From positions 868,001-932,000 of the forward strand of contig JADKCI010000001.1 in the NCBI GenBank assembly GCA_016714645.1: a stretch of 64,000 bases of DNA, given 5' to 3'. The position numbers and the translations under genes were made by a program. The notes beneath the pieces are model-generated. The model saw only the letters and a program-made list of their open reading frames with translations, was not told the DNA's origin and made no database searches. The stretch is from Chromatiaceae bacterium (GTDB lineage: Bacteria; Pseudomonadota; Gammaproteobacteria; Chromatiales; Chromatiaceae). Shown here one piece after another: positions 8,090 through 16,981 of the stretch; positions within the stretch are counted from its first letter, which is position 1, and each line of letters opens with the position of its first letter.

Positions 8090-9210
8090 TGTCCAGCCCC
8101 GTGTGATTATATTCCGAGATGAAGTTATCCGTTATTCTCAGCGAGGGACGTTCTGCGCACCCTTAGGGAAGCGGTTAAACGCACCCGTCACGCCACGCGC
8201 AAGACCAGGGCAACGACTGACCGGAGACCGGCGAACCATGAATCTGAACCTGCATAAAAACGCGCGCACCACCCCGGCCATTCGCCAGGAGTTGCGTGAA
8301 TCCACCCAGTCGGAACGGGAACTGGCCCGCGAGTACCACCTGAACCGCGCCACGGTGCGTAAATGGCGGCGCCGCGACAACGATCAGGATGCCTCCCATC
8401 GTCCTCATCGTCTGCACACGACCCTGACACCCGCCCAAGCGTTAGTGGTCATCGAGTTGCGTAAAACCTTGCTCCTGCCCCTGGATGACCTGCTGGCGGT
8501 GACGCGCGAGTTCCTCAATCCCGAGGTTTCGCGTTCGGGCCTAGATCGCTGCCTGCGGCGGCATGGCGTCTCCAATCTCCAGGCGCTGATGCCCCAGCCG
8601 GAAGGCGACGAGCAACCGCAGAAAACTTTTAAGGATTATGAGCCTGGCTTTGTCCATGTCGATGTCAAGTATCTACCGCAGATGCCGGATGAAGAGGCGC
8701 ATCGCTATCTGTTCGTCGGCATCGATCGCGCCTCACGCTGGGTGTATGTCGAGATTCTCGGCGAGAAAACGGCAGCGAATGCGGCCGCCTTTTTCCAGCG
8801 ACTCATCACTAAAGCGCCCTTCACGGTGCAAAAAGTGTTGACCGATAACGGCAAGGAATTTACCGATCGCTTTTGCGCCACCGGCGAACGCGATCCCACT
8901 GGGCGCCATCGCTTCGACCGCGCCTGCGCGCAACACGACATCGACCACCGCCTCATCCAGCCCCGTCATCCCCAGACCAAGGGCAGGGTCGAACGCTTTA
9001 ATGGCCGCATCAGCGCGGTGCTGGCGACCACCCGCTTCGATTCAGCCCAGAGTCTGGAGGACACCCTGAGCCGCTACGTGCGCCTATATAATCATCAGAT
9101 TCCCCAGCGTGCGTTAGGGCATATGGCGCCCGTTCAGGCCCTGCAAGACTGGCAGGAGAAGCGCCCGGGATTGTTTAAAAAGAAGGTATGCAATCTTACG
9201 GGTCTTGATA
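8090..9210 (+). mobile_element. IS481-family insertion sequence, copy 1
   Basis: About 1121 bp. The left end TGTCCAGCCCCGTGTGATTA matches the left end of copy 2 at 10188 (TGTCC-GCCCCG-TGATTATAT). The right end finishes ...GGGTCTTGATA, an imperfect inverse of the left. The left flank is GCTAAG but the right flank is GGCAGG, so no 6-bp target duplication is present. The left flank is the flippase operon and the right flank is the tail of a DUF268 gene, so the target was rearranged or partly deleted after insertion. Confidence 0.82.
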
Positions 9211-9347
9211 GGCAGGGGGTTGCGGGAGATCGAGCCCATGCCGGACGAACTACCAGCGCTGGCCGAGCAGCCCTACAACTTGGGTATCTTTATCTTCACC
9301 AAGTCGCATTACTGACTAATTCTCTAAAGCCAAACGCAATCGACTAA
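8238..9347 (+). CDS. IS481-family transposase (copy 1), reading through the element end
   Basis: A DDE transposase. Start chosen at the ATG giving MNLNLHKNARTTPAIR, shared with copy 2. An N-terminal helix-turn-helix (REYHLNRATVRKWRRR) is followed by the rve integrase core with HVDVKYLPQMPDEEAHRYLF (first Asp), LTDNGKEF (second Asp) and KGRVERFNGRI (Glu). The element ends at codon LD (GAT A...). Because the right flank lacks the stop normally supplied by the target site, the frame continues 45 codons through foreign DNA to 9347. The catalytic part is complete, so it may still be active. Confidence 0.88.
   Translation: MNLNLHKNARTTPAIRQELRESTQSERELAREYHLNRATVRKWRRRDNDQDASHRPHRLHTTLTPAQALVVIELRKTLLLPLDDLLAVTREFLNPEVSRSGLDRCLRRHGVSNLQALMPQPEGDEQPQKTFKDYEPGFVHVDVKYLPQMPDEEAHRYLFVGIDRASRWVYVEILGEKTAANAAAFFQRLITKAPFTVQKVLTDNGKEFTDRFCATGERDPTGRHRFDRACAQHDIDHRLIQPRHPQTKGRVERFNGRISAVLATTRFDSAQSLEDTLSRYVRLYNHQIPQRALGHMAPVQALQDWQEKRPGLFKKKVCNLTGLDRQGVAGDRAHAGRTTSAGRAALQLGYLYLHQVALLTNSLKPNAID
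9211..9315 (+). pseudogene. DUF268-family protein, C-terminal remnant
   Basis: Read one frame away from the transposase tail, this stretch encodes GLREIEPMPDELPALAEQ then YNLGIFIFTKSHY and a TGA. It matches in layout the end of the complete DUF268 protein at 14828–15625 (GLREIQPND..., LGIFIFIKSPC). Everything upstream of this tail is gone and IS481 copy 1 lies against it. Downstream is the FkbM gene, the same order as after the complete DUF268 gene. Confidence 0.75.
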
Positions 9348-9366
9348 AGGTTTAGGGAAAAGAGAC

Positions 9367-10086
9367 ATGCTATCAAATGTTTTATACCGGTTTTGCCGCC
9401 GCTATGTCAATTATGTCAATGGTGAAAATAACGGCGATATCCGTACTAATGGCGAACTACGGTGGTTACGAGAAGCCCTTCCGCAATGTTCGACAGTCTT
9501 CGATGTAGGTGCAAACAACGGTGACTGGGCATCATTGGCATTGCAGATTAATTCAACCGTGAATATTCATTGCTTCGAGCCAAGCCTGAATACCTTTAAG
9601 CAATTGCGAGAAAATCTCAGTGCCCGCTCAGCACGCGTTACATTTAATCCATTCGGTCTGAGTGCGGCCCATGAGATAAGAACACTACACGTCTTCGGTG
9701 ACTGTGCTGGAACCAACTCACTCTACCCGCGTGAGGGACTCCCCATTCATCAATCCAAATCGGAAACCGTGGATCTCGAAACCCTGGATCAGTATTGCCA
9801 GGACCGAGGATTGGAGCGCGTCGATCTGCTGAAAATCGATGTTGAAGGCCACGAATTGAGCGTTCTGCAGGGTGCTGCGCGGATGCTTGAGCAAGGACTG
9901 ATCGAGCGAATCCAATTTGAATACGGGGGAACCTTTATTGACGCCCGGATTCTGTTGAAAGACCTTTTCGATATTCTCACCCCGTTTGACTATCATCTTT
10001 ACAAGATTCATCCCAATCGCTTGGTTGCCGCGGACCGCTATGAGCAGCGCTTCGAGAATTTTCAGTATCAAATTGGGTCGCGCTAA
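9367..10086 (+). CDS. FkbM-family methyltransferase
   Basis: 239 residues with the class I SAM methyltransferase motif VFDVGANNGDW near 40–50 and the FkbM signature LLKIDVEGHELSVLQGA near 155–171. FkbM proteins O-methylate sugars or polyketides; here methylation of an O-antigen sugar is likely. The last residues, YQIGSR, differ from the partial copy at 15.6 kb, which reads YQNWVALKLRTL, because of one missing A in a run (CAAATTGG against CAAAATTGG). The longer ending is probably ancestral, so this copy may have lost a few C-terminal residues. It sits between the DUF268 remnant and the GT11 copy. Confidence 0.85.
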   Translation: MLSNVLYRFCRRYVNYVNGENNGDIRTNGELRWLREALPQCSTVFDVGANNGDWASLALQINSTVNIHCFEPSLNTFKQLRENLSARSARVTFNPFGLSAAHEIRTLHVFGDCAGTNSLYPREGLPIHQSKSETVDLETLDQYCQDRGLERVDLLKIDVEGHELSVLQGAARMLEQGLIERIQFEYGGTFIDARILLKDLFDILTPFDYHLYKIHPNRLVAADRYEQRFENFQYQIGSR

Positions 10087-10187
10087 AGCTCAGGACATTA
10101 TGAATATCGGCTTGGACGATTAGCCGGCAGGCATGAACTGCCTTCTTGCCCATGGACAGGCAGGGTTGACTGGGGGAACTGATTAGG

Positions 10188-11337
10188 TGTCCCGCCCCGG
10201 ATGATTATATCCCCCGGAAGAGTTACCCTCTCTTCCTAGCCCGGGAGGTGCTGGAGGAGCTCGCCGCCGGGGGAGACGCAGGGAGCCCTGAGGGCGAGCG
10301 CAGTCTCCCCCGGCGGCGGCACGCCGTCCCGGGGGTCGCCGAACCGTCACGATGCCAGAGATCGCCCATGCAGCTTCGCCTTCACAAGAACGCCCGTACC
10401 ACCCCCGCCATGCGCCGGGAGCTGCGCGCGTCGACGCTGCCGATCGCCGAGTTGGCGCGCCGCTCTGGGTTGAGCAAGCCGACCGTGCGCAAGTGGCGCC
10501 GCCGCGAGGACAGCGCCGACCGCTCCCATACCCCGCACCGCTTGCAGACGACCCTGAGCGCCCCGCAGGAGGCGATCGTGGTGGCGCTGCGCCGAACGCT
10601 GCTGCTGCCCTTGGACGACCTCTTGGCGGTGACGCGCGAATTCGTCTGCGGGCGTTTCGCGCTCGGGACTCGACCGCGCTTGCGCCGCCACGGAGTCTCC
10701 GACTTGAAGGTCCTGCTGCCGCGCGAGGAGACCGCCAAGGCCGCGCCCAAGCCGTTCAAGGACTACGCGCCCGGGTTCGTGCCTGTCGACGTGAAATATC
10801 TGCCGCAGATGCCCGACGAGGACAGCCGCCGCTACCTCTTCGCCGCCATCGACCGCGCCACCCGCTGGGTCTACGTCGAGGTCCTCCCGGAGAAGTCCGC
10901 CGCCGGCGCCCAGGGTTTCCTCGAGCGTCTCCTCGCCGCCGCTCCCTTCAAGATCGCCAAGCTCCTCACCGACAACGGCAAGGAGTTTACCGTCCGCTTC
11001 TGCGCCGCCGGCGAACGCGAGCCGACGGGCAGGCACCCGTTCGACAGGGTCTGTGCCGCGCACCGCATCGAGCACCGGCTCATCAAGCCCGCCCACCCGC
11101 AGACCAACGGCATGATCGAACGCTTCAACGGGCGCATCGGCGAGGTGCTCGCGACCCGCCGCTTCCGCTCCGGGGAGCATCTCGAAGACACCCTGATCCG
11201 CTATGTCGCCACCTACAACGCCCAAATCCCGCAACGCGCCCTCGACCATCTCAGCCTCGTCGAGGCACTACGGAAACGGCAGGAAAAGCGACCGGAGCTG
11301 TTCGTTTCCGAGATAAACAATCTCCCGGGGCTTGACA
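10188..11337 (+). mobile_element. IS481-family insertion sequence, copy 2, with 6-bp target duplication
   Basis: 1150 bp. Left end TGTCCCGCCCCGGATGATTA; right end, read inward, TGTCAAGCCCCGGG. The 6-bp target duplication ATTAGG lies at 10182–10187 and 11338–11343. The uninterrupted parallel locus at 15980–15995 reads GATTAGGAAAATGG, which shows the insertion exactly. The target was the spacer between the FkbM and GT11 genes. Confidence 0.95.
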
Positions 11338-11342
11338 ATTAG
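10368..11342 (+). CDS. IS481-family transposase (copy 2)
   Basis: 324 residues, complete. Start at the ATG giving MQLRLHKNARTTPAMR. HTH region LARRSGLSKPTVRKWRRR, then the DDE core: PVDVKYLPQMPDEDSRRYLF, LTDNGKEF and NGMIERFNGRI. It is related to copy 1 but GC-richer and well diverged, so the two elements came in separately. Its TAG stop at 11340–11342 is not in the element. The last codon started in the element is completed by target bases (A+AT), and TAG is formed inside the ATTAGG target duplication. Confidence 0.92.
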   Translation: MQLRLHKNARTTPAMRRELRASTLPIAELARRSGLSKPTVRKWRRREDSADRSHTPHRLQTTLSAPQEAIVVALRRTLLLPLDDLLAVTREFVCGRFALGTRPRLRRHGVSDLKVLLPREETAKAAPKPFKDYAPGFVPVDVKYLPQMPDEDSRRYLFAAIDRATRWVYVEVLPEKSAAGAQGFLERLLAAAPFKIAKLLTDNGKEFTVRFCAAGEREPTGRHPFDRVCAAHRIEHRLIKPAHPQTNGMIERFNGRIGEVLATRRFRSGEHLEDTLIRYVATYNAQIPQRALDHLSLVEALRKRQEKRPELFVSEINNLPGLDN

Positions 11343-11706
11343 GAAAATGGACCTAAAGATCATCGTGCGAATTAAGGGCGGGATTGGGAATCAACTTTTT
11401 TGTTATGCGGCGGCGCGTCGCCTGTCGCTCGTGTCGCAAGTTGAATTGATTCTCGATGACGTCACCGGGTTCGTCCGCGACCATCGCTATCGACGGGCCT
11501 ATGCGCTCGATCATTTCGCCATTCCATGTCGGAAAGTCACTCCGAGCGAGCGGATGGAACCCTTCGAGCGGGGGCGCCGCGCCCTCGCCAAATGGCTGGC
11601 GCGACGCCGGCCGCTGGCGGAACGTCGCTATATCGAACAGCAGGGGAATGGGTTCGATGAGCGCCTGTTGACTCTCATGCCACGCGGGACCGTTTATCTC
11701 GATGGC

Positions 11707-13147
11707 CAACGGTGTCCGGTTTGCCCCTCCTGGTGACCGCAAAGCTATCCCGTTTGACCGCCTAGGAAGAGCCGAGAGGCCACCCCAGCGGAATTTGGCA
11801 TTTTCACCGCGCGTCGAGAGAGCAGCGTCAGCCGCATCCCTAGGCGTCCCGATTATTTTCACCCTGGCCCAAAAAAGACTTGACAAGAGGCTGGCAATAT
11901 GCTCGCATTTTCTGTTGAAAAACAGTAATATACGGTAGCTTGCCATGTTCAATCGTCTCCAGACCCTGATGCACCGCCTCACCGATAACACCGTCCTGGC
12001 TGACCTGCTCGATCCCGTCTCCCGGGCCCTGGCGCGGGTGCGCCAGGCGGCCGTGGGCCGCACCCTGACGATGCCGGATTTCATCGCCTTGGGGGTGCTC
12101 CGGCAACTGCAGGGGATGCCGACCCTGCGCGAGCAGGTGCAGACCTTGCTGCATCTGGACCCTGGCGGTCCTCCCGGATCGCCTGGCGAGCATTCCGGGT
12201 CTGGGGGATCGGCCGGTGCGGGCCATCGATGGCACCTACCAGGCCGAGAGTGCCCATTGCCGGCGGCGCACGCCCCGCCAGGGCGGCGAGGACAATCCCA
12301 AGGGCCATGCCTTGCTGAGCTTTTACAATCTGCGCCTGGGGGTGCCGGAAGACGTCCGGGTCGACACCCGGAGCCGCCACGAAACCCGGATCTTGCGCGA
12401 CTATGATCAGGACGCCCAGGCCCTGACGCGTGAGCGCCGCGGCTTATGGCTGGTGGATCGGGCCTTTATCGATGCCCCCTTCTGGGATGCCAAGCAGCGG
12501 GCGCTGCAGGTGACCATGATCACACGCATGAAAAGCAACCTGAGCGTGGATGCGACCGAGGGCCTACCCATCGCCGATGACCCGGCCAACGCGGGCGTGA
12601 TGAAAGACCTGCGCGTCACCTTGTCAAGTTCGCGGGAGGACCTGGCGCCTCATCACCTACCGCGCCCGCCGCGGCGGGGAGTGGCAATTCCTCACCAATG
12701 ACTTCAGCCTGCTACCCGGCGTGGTGGCCTTTCTCTACTTCCGCCGCTGGGAGGCAGAAAAGTGCTTTGATACCTGGAAAAATGACTTCGCCCAGGCCAA
12801 GGCCTGGGGTAAGGGCCGGGTGGCTATCGCCAATCAGGCGCAGCTGGCCATCATCACCAGCCTGCTGGTGGCCATCCTCCTCCACACCCGCCTGGGCGCC
12901 GCCGGGGCCCAGGATGAGAAGGCCTGGGCCAAACAGGAAAAGCGGCAGAAGGCGAAGTTAGAAGACCCGGATGGTACCGATCGCCCGGACTGGACGGCCC
13001 CCTTGTTCCGCTATACCACCAAGGTGAGCCGCCAGGTCCTGCGGTTCTTTAAACTGTGTTTCCTCAAAACAGCCTCGCCAGGGCTCTATGAACGCGAGAT
13101 AGGGCCTATGCTGAAGGCCTACCTATGACCTTAACCGGACACCGTTG
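11707..13147 (+). mobile_element. IS4-family insertion sequence inside the GT11 copy, 9-bp target duplication
   Basis: 1441 bp with perfect 15-bp terminal inverted repeats (CAACGGTGTCCGGTT at the left, its complement at the right). It is flanked by a 9-bp direct repeat CTCGATGGC (11698–11706 and 13148–13156). The uninterrupted copy at about 16350 reads GGATGGCCTTTGG across the site. Size, 9-bp duplication and the transposase motifs fit the IS4 family. Confidence 0.93.
11945..13128 (+). pseudogene. IS4-family transposase with two frameshifts
   Basis: Three frames together give a complete IS4 DDE transposase. Residues from MFNRLQTLMHRLTDNT are in the first frame. After a shift near 12165 come RAIDGTYQAES (first Asp) and LWLVDRAFID (second Asp). 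After a second shift near 12640 come ITYRARRGGEWQFLTNDF and YFRRWEAEKCFDTWK. The last segment has the Y-x2-R-x3-E-x6-K signature with the catalytic Glu. The C-terminus is intact (ending MLKAYL). The two indels make this copy inactive on its own, although the element ends are perfect. Confidence 0.88.
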
Positions 13148-13467
13148 CTCGATGGCCTTTGGCGGGACGAGCGACATTTCGCCGATGTCGCTGAGGCGGT
13201 GCGTGCTGATCTCGCGTTCAGGCGGATGCCGTCGGACCGTGATCGGGATCTGGCCCGGCGCATGAATGGGTATCAGTCGGTCGCCCTGCATGTGCGCTGG
13301 TTTGATTCACCGGCCACGCCGTCGCCCCATCACAACCTCGGCGCGGAGTATTACCAGCAGGCTGTGCAAGAGATTGAGCGTCGAATTCCATGGCCGCACT
13401 ATTTTCTGTTTTCCGATGACGTGGCGGCGGCCGCCCGGAAACAAAATTTTTTTCGGAGACAAGAGGC

Positions 13468-14475
13468 ATGACCGCTTACAAAGAATCTGACGTTTCTCTT
13501 TTAATTCCTGTCTATCGTCCCGGCCCCTTTTTTCGCGCCACATTGGAAAGCGCCTTGGCAACATCAGTCGGAGAGATAATTGTCTCAATTAATGACGCCT
13601 ACCAATATCCCGTAACCGAATTTGATGATATTTTGTTAAACCCCCGACTTAATGTTATTAGACAAAGTCAGCAACTAGGGCTCTGGGGTAACCATCTCTA
13701 TTTGTTAAAAAAATCGACCAGGCCATGGATTAAGTTTCTTCACGGGGATGACAAAATAACCCACGGGTTTCTCCAAGTCATGCTCGATCATGTCGATGAA
13801 CGGGTCTCCGTAATCGGCACTGTCGTTTTTTGTGAAAATTTGAACACGGGCTTCGGGAAATTTATTTTCCGCATGGACGCACCTAAACGATGGACATCAA
13901 ACGATTATATGCAAAGGGTTTGCGTGACCGGAAACGAGCTGGGCACCCCGAGTTCGACGCTGTATCGCCGAGAAATTCTTGACATCAGTGCCGGAGCCTG
14001 GCTCGATACTATGAGTTGCGACTACGTTAATAATATTATTGCCGCCTCCAGAGGCGATGTGGTACTCCTCCCCCCTGGCGGGATTATTTCCGGCGATCAT
14101 GAGATGCGGGACTCGCAAATACAAGGACTGAATTCTATCGTTATTAGGAGCTTAAATACTGCAAGCTACTTGTCCCGGTTCCCCGACGCACGGGTGCGCA
14201 AGTTCGGTAGAGTCCACGGCGTCGTCGAAGGGCTGGGTCTTTATCGGGTCATTGCAGGCATGCTCCGGCGAGGCAAACTGGGCGCCGTCAAGTATCTTGG
14301 TAGTGCTACAGCCATGACGGCAAAATACCTCACACAGTCCTTGTTAGCGCACGATGATGATGTTCGTGTCATTAAGAACGCAATTAAATGGAAGTATGAT
14401 AGCCAGAAATACGGACCACGGCTAGGTCGGGACTTGGGTCGGGACTTGAGTGGTTACGAGAAATTTATAAACTAG
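13468..14475 (+). CDS. Family 2-type glycosyltransferase
   Basis: 335 residues. The GT-A start VSLLIPVYRPGPFF lies near 8–21, a second-strand segment VGEIIVSIND near 32–41, and FLHGDDKITHGF near 90–101 supplies the DXD-like motif. A GGAG ribosome-binding site sits about 9 bp before the ATG. More AT-rich than its neighbours and not duplicated, it follows directly on the break in the truncated GT11 copy, so it probably arrived in the event that cut that gene. Sugar specificity is unknown. Confidence 0.78.
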   Translation: MTAYKESDVSLLIPVYRPGPFFRATLESALATSVGEIIVSINDAYQYPVTEFDDILLNPRLNVIRQSQQLGLWGNHLYLLKKSTRPWIKFLHGDDKITHGFLQVMLDHVDERVSVIGTVVFCENLNTGFGKFIFRMDAPKRWTSNDYMQRVCVTGNELGTPSSTLYRREILDISAGAWLDTMSCDYVNNIIAASRGDVVLLPPGGIISGDHEMRDSQIQGLNSIVIRSLNTASYLSRFPDARVRKFGRVHGVVEGLGLYRVIAGMLRRGKLGAVKYLGSATAMTAKYLTQSLLAHDDDVRVIKNAIKWKYDSQKYGPRLGRDLGRDLSGYEKFIN

Positions 14476-14827
14476 TCTGGGATATCAACGCCGTTTTAAA
14501 GTCCATGTTGAGTCTGATGCGCTACAAAAATTTCAGCTATATCTTATCATTATTCAGCGCTCAGCGGCGGGTCGGTATTATGAAGCATAATGGTGTTGAA
14601 GAGAAAGTTAAAAAAATTCCGGTTGGGCTAGGTGCGCAGACTAATAGTTCTCAGATTTGGCTATTTTTAGATTGTCGAGACAATTACCGGTGCATATTTA
14701 AATTTGTGAAAATAAGGAGACTGGCGGTGACGCATAGGGGCTTACGGATGGCGGCAATGCGCGATAGGGAACGAGGCTTTGGGTCGCCACAAGCCAACCA
14801 TTTTCGGGGCAGAATAGATGAAATAGC
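14476..14827 (+). other. AT-rich intergenic stretch without a recognised gene
   Basis: 352 bp. A 110-codon frame (14505–14837) exists but has no family resemblance that I recognise, a mixed composition and no clear ribosome-binding site. It also overlaps the next start. I take it as non-coding. The DUF268 gene may use a promoter here, but no convincing −35/−10 pair can be fixed by eye. Confidence 0.5.
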
Positions 14828-15625
14828 ATGCTGTTAAAACCAACCATCATCAAACTACATCGCATCATCAGCCAGTTCGGCCTTGATCCGTTGAGATTTG
14901 CTCGGTCGATGCGTGGCCTTCCGGGCTTCATCCACGACTGGCGGCTGTTTCGCCAAGGGTATGCGGGGCGGTTGACATTGGTCCCATGCCTGCACGACTG
15001 GTTCGAAGAAGGCGGGACCACTAGGAGCGAATACTTCTGGCAGGATTTGTTAGTGGCGCGATCGATCCACGAAGCCAAGCCGGAACGGCATGTGGACGTT
15101 GGCTCGCGGGTAGACGGATTTGTCGCTCATGTGGCCAGCTTTCGGGAGATAGAGGTGTTCGATGTGCGACCCATCCCCTCCCTGGTACCGGGCGTCGTCT
15201 TCCGTCAAGCGGATCTGATGGATGCGCGCTCCATGCCCAGTGATGTTGCGGGGGGGTACTGCGACTCTCTCTCTTGCCTGCACGCGCTGGAGCACTTTGG
15301 TCTGGGCCGCTACGGTGATCCGATCAATCCTCGCGGTTACGAGCAGGGCATCGCCAACATGGTGAAACTCCTGAAGCCGGGTGGGACTCTCTACCTCTCC
15401 ACACCGATTGGGCGCGAACGTGTTGAGTTTAACGCCAACTGGGTGTTTGACCCGCGCACCATTCTGAACCTCGCCGAATCGAACCAGATGAAGTTGCAGC
15501 GGCTGGTAACTTTCAACCCCGTCAGTGGGTTACGGGAGATCCAGCCCAACGATGCGGACTTGGTGGACTTGGCGACCAGTCACTATCATCTTGGTATTTT
15601 TATCTTCATCAAATCACCTTGCTGA
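14828..15625 (+). CDS. DUF268-family protein (methyltransferase-like)
   Basis: 265 residues. HVDVGSRVDGFVAHVASF near 95–112, the aspartate-rich FRQADLMDARSMP, CDSLSCLHALEHFGLGRYGDPI near 153–174 and LLKPGGTLYLSTPIGRERVEFN are typical of DUF268. The layout (glycine motif, acidic residue, PGG loop) resembles class I SAM methyltransferases. Such genes lie in O-antigen and capsule loci, but no reaction is established. This is the complete copy of the gene whose tail remains at 9211–9315. It is followed by a deleted FkbM copy. Confidence 0.8.
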   Translation: MLLKPTIIKLHRIISQFGLDPLRFARSMRGLPGFIHDWRLFRQGYAGRLTLVPCLHDWFEEGGTTRSEYFWQDLLVARSIHEAKPERHVDVGSRVDGFVAHVASFREIEVFDVRPIPSLVPGVVFRQADLMDARSMPSDVAGGYCDSLSCLHALEHFGLGRYGDPINPRGYEQGIANMVKLLKPGGTLYLSTPIGRERVEFNANWVFDPRTILNLAESNQMKLQRLVTFNPVSGLREIQPNDADLVDLATSHYHLGIFIFIKSPC

Positions 15626-15639
15626 CTGGTTCTTTATCA

Positions 15640-15906
15640 GATGTTGATTGCCACGAATTGAGCGTTCTGCAGGGTGCGGCCCGCATGCTTGAGCAAGAAC
15701 GGATCGAGCGAATCCAGTTTGAATACGGGGGAACCTTCATTGACGCCCGGATTCTGTTGAAAGACCTTTTCGATATTCTCACCCCGTTTGACTATCATCT
15801 TTACAAGATTCATCCCAATCGCTTGGTTGCCGCGGACCGCTATGAGCAGCGCTTCGAGAATTTTCAGTATCAAAATTGGGTCGCGCTAAAGCTCCGGACA
15901 TTATGA
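15640..15906 (+). pseudogene. FkbM methyltransferase, C-terminal remnant (second copy)
   Basis: From about 15640 the DNA is nearly identical to 9838–10086 of the complete FkbM gene (ELSVLQGAARMLEQ, FEYGGTFIDARILLKDL and so on). The first 150 codons, including the SAM-binding motif, are missing, and the fragment lies 15 bp after the DUF268 stop. It keeps the longer ending YQNWVALKLRTL. The following 87-bp spacer is also identical to that between the first FkbM and GT11 copies. Not functional. Confidence 0.9.
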
Positions 15907-15993
15907 ATATCGGCTTGGACGATTAGCCGGCAGGCATGAACTGCCTTCTTGCCCATGGACAGGCAGGGTTGACTGGGGGAACTGATTAGGAAA

Positions 15994-16884
15994 ATGGACC
16001 GAAAGATCATCGTGCGAATTAAGGGCGGGATTGGGAATCAACTATTTTGTTATGCGGCGGCGCGTCGCCTGGCGCTCGTGTCGCAAGTTGAATTGATTCT
16101 CGATGACGTCACCGGGTTCGTCCGCGACCATCGCTATCGTCGGGCCTACGCGCTCGATCATTTTGCCATTCCATGTCGGAAAGCCACCCCGCGCGAGCGG
16201 ATGGAACCCTTCGAGCGGGGGCGCCGCGCCCTCGCCAAATGGCTGGCGCGACGCCGGCCGCTGGCGGAACGTCGCTACATCGAACAGCAGGGGAATGGCT
16301 TTGATGAAAGCCTGTTAACCCTTGTTCCACACGGGACCGTTTATTTGGATGGCCTTTGGCAGGATGAGCGACACTTCGCCGATGTGGCTGGGACGGTGCG
16401 CACCGATCTCGCGTTCAGGCGGACGCCGTCGGACCGTGATCGGGAACTCGCCAGGCGCATGGATGGATGTCAGTCAGTCGCCTTGCATGTGCGCTGGTTT
16501 GATTCACCGACCACGCCGTCGCCCGATCACAACCTTGGCGCGGAGTATTACCAGCAGGCCGTGCAAGAGATCGAGCGTCGAATTCCATGGCCGCATTATT
16601 TCCTATTTTCCGATGACGTGGCGGCGGCCGCCCGGAAACTGGAAATCCCGCGGGACAGAGTGACACTGGTCGATCACAACGAGGGCGATGATGGGGCGAT
16701 CCTCGATTTGTGGCTGATGAGTTGCTGCCAGCATTTCATCCTGGCTAACAGCACGTTTAGTTGGTGGGGGGCGTGGTTATCGGCTCATCGCGATGGCATT
16801 CGACTGATGCCCGGCGGAATACCGGGTCTGCGGCGGGCGTCGGTATGGCGGGGTCGCGCGGGCTGGGCTCCCGAAACGCCATGA
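15994..16884 (+). CDS. GT11 family glycosyltransferase (alpha-1,2-fucosyltransferase-like)
   Basis: 296 residues, the complete copy. It carries the GT11 motifs: GGIGNQLFCYAAAR at the N-terminus, LHVRWFDSP near 167–175 (the HxRxD donor-binding motif, slightly varied) and NSTFSWWGAWLSA near 250–262. GT11 enzymes transfer fucose from GDP-fucose onto galactose-type acceptors at O2. A GDP-mannose 4,6-dehydratase is encoded 5 kb downstream, which would make the GDP-sugar precursor, but no GDP-fucose synthase gene was seen in the window. The GTP-sugar donor is therefore inference. Confidence 0.85.
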   Translation: MDRKIIVRIKGGIGNQLFCYAAARRLALVSQVELILDDVTGFVRDHRYRRAYALDHFAIPCRKATPRERMEPFERGRRALAKWLARRRPLAERRYIEQQGNGFDESLLTLVPHGTVYLDGLWQDERHFADVAGTVRTDLAFRRTPSDRDRELARRMDGCQSVALHVRWFDSPTTPSPDHNLGAEYYQQAVQEIERRIPWPHYFLFSDDVAAAARKLEIPRDRVTLVDHNEGDDGAILDLWLMSCCQHFILANSTFSWWGAWLSAHRDGIRLMPGGIPGLRRASVWRGRAGWAPETP

Positions 16885-16981
16885 TGATGTCGGCCCTCCG
16901 CCGCCGCGAGGATGATGGGCTCAGGGGCGACGGTGCAGATTCCGCGTGCGGCCAGGTTTACATTGGAGTCGTCAGCACTGG

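Larger units (their letters stand above)
11347..13442 (+). pseudogene. GT11 (alpha-1,2-fucosyltransferase-like) gene, copy 1, interrupted and truncated
   Basis: Starts MDLKIIVRIKGGIGNQLFCY like the complete copy at 15994. It is split after about 120 codons by an IS4-type element at 11707–13147, resumes at 13157 (GLWRDERHFADV), and ends abruptly at about 13442 in SDDVAAAARK, where the complete copy continues for another 85 residues. The lost C-terminus includes the conserved NSTFSWWGAW segment. Sequence elsewhere is nearly identical to the complete copy, so the duplication is fairly recent. It cannot give a working enzyme. Confidence 0.9.

Noticed and set aside
14505..14837. 110-codon open frame before the DUF268 gene
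   Set aside because: No family resemblance, poor ribosome-binding site and overlap with the next start; treated as non-coding.
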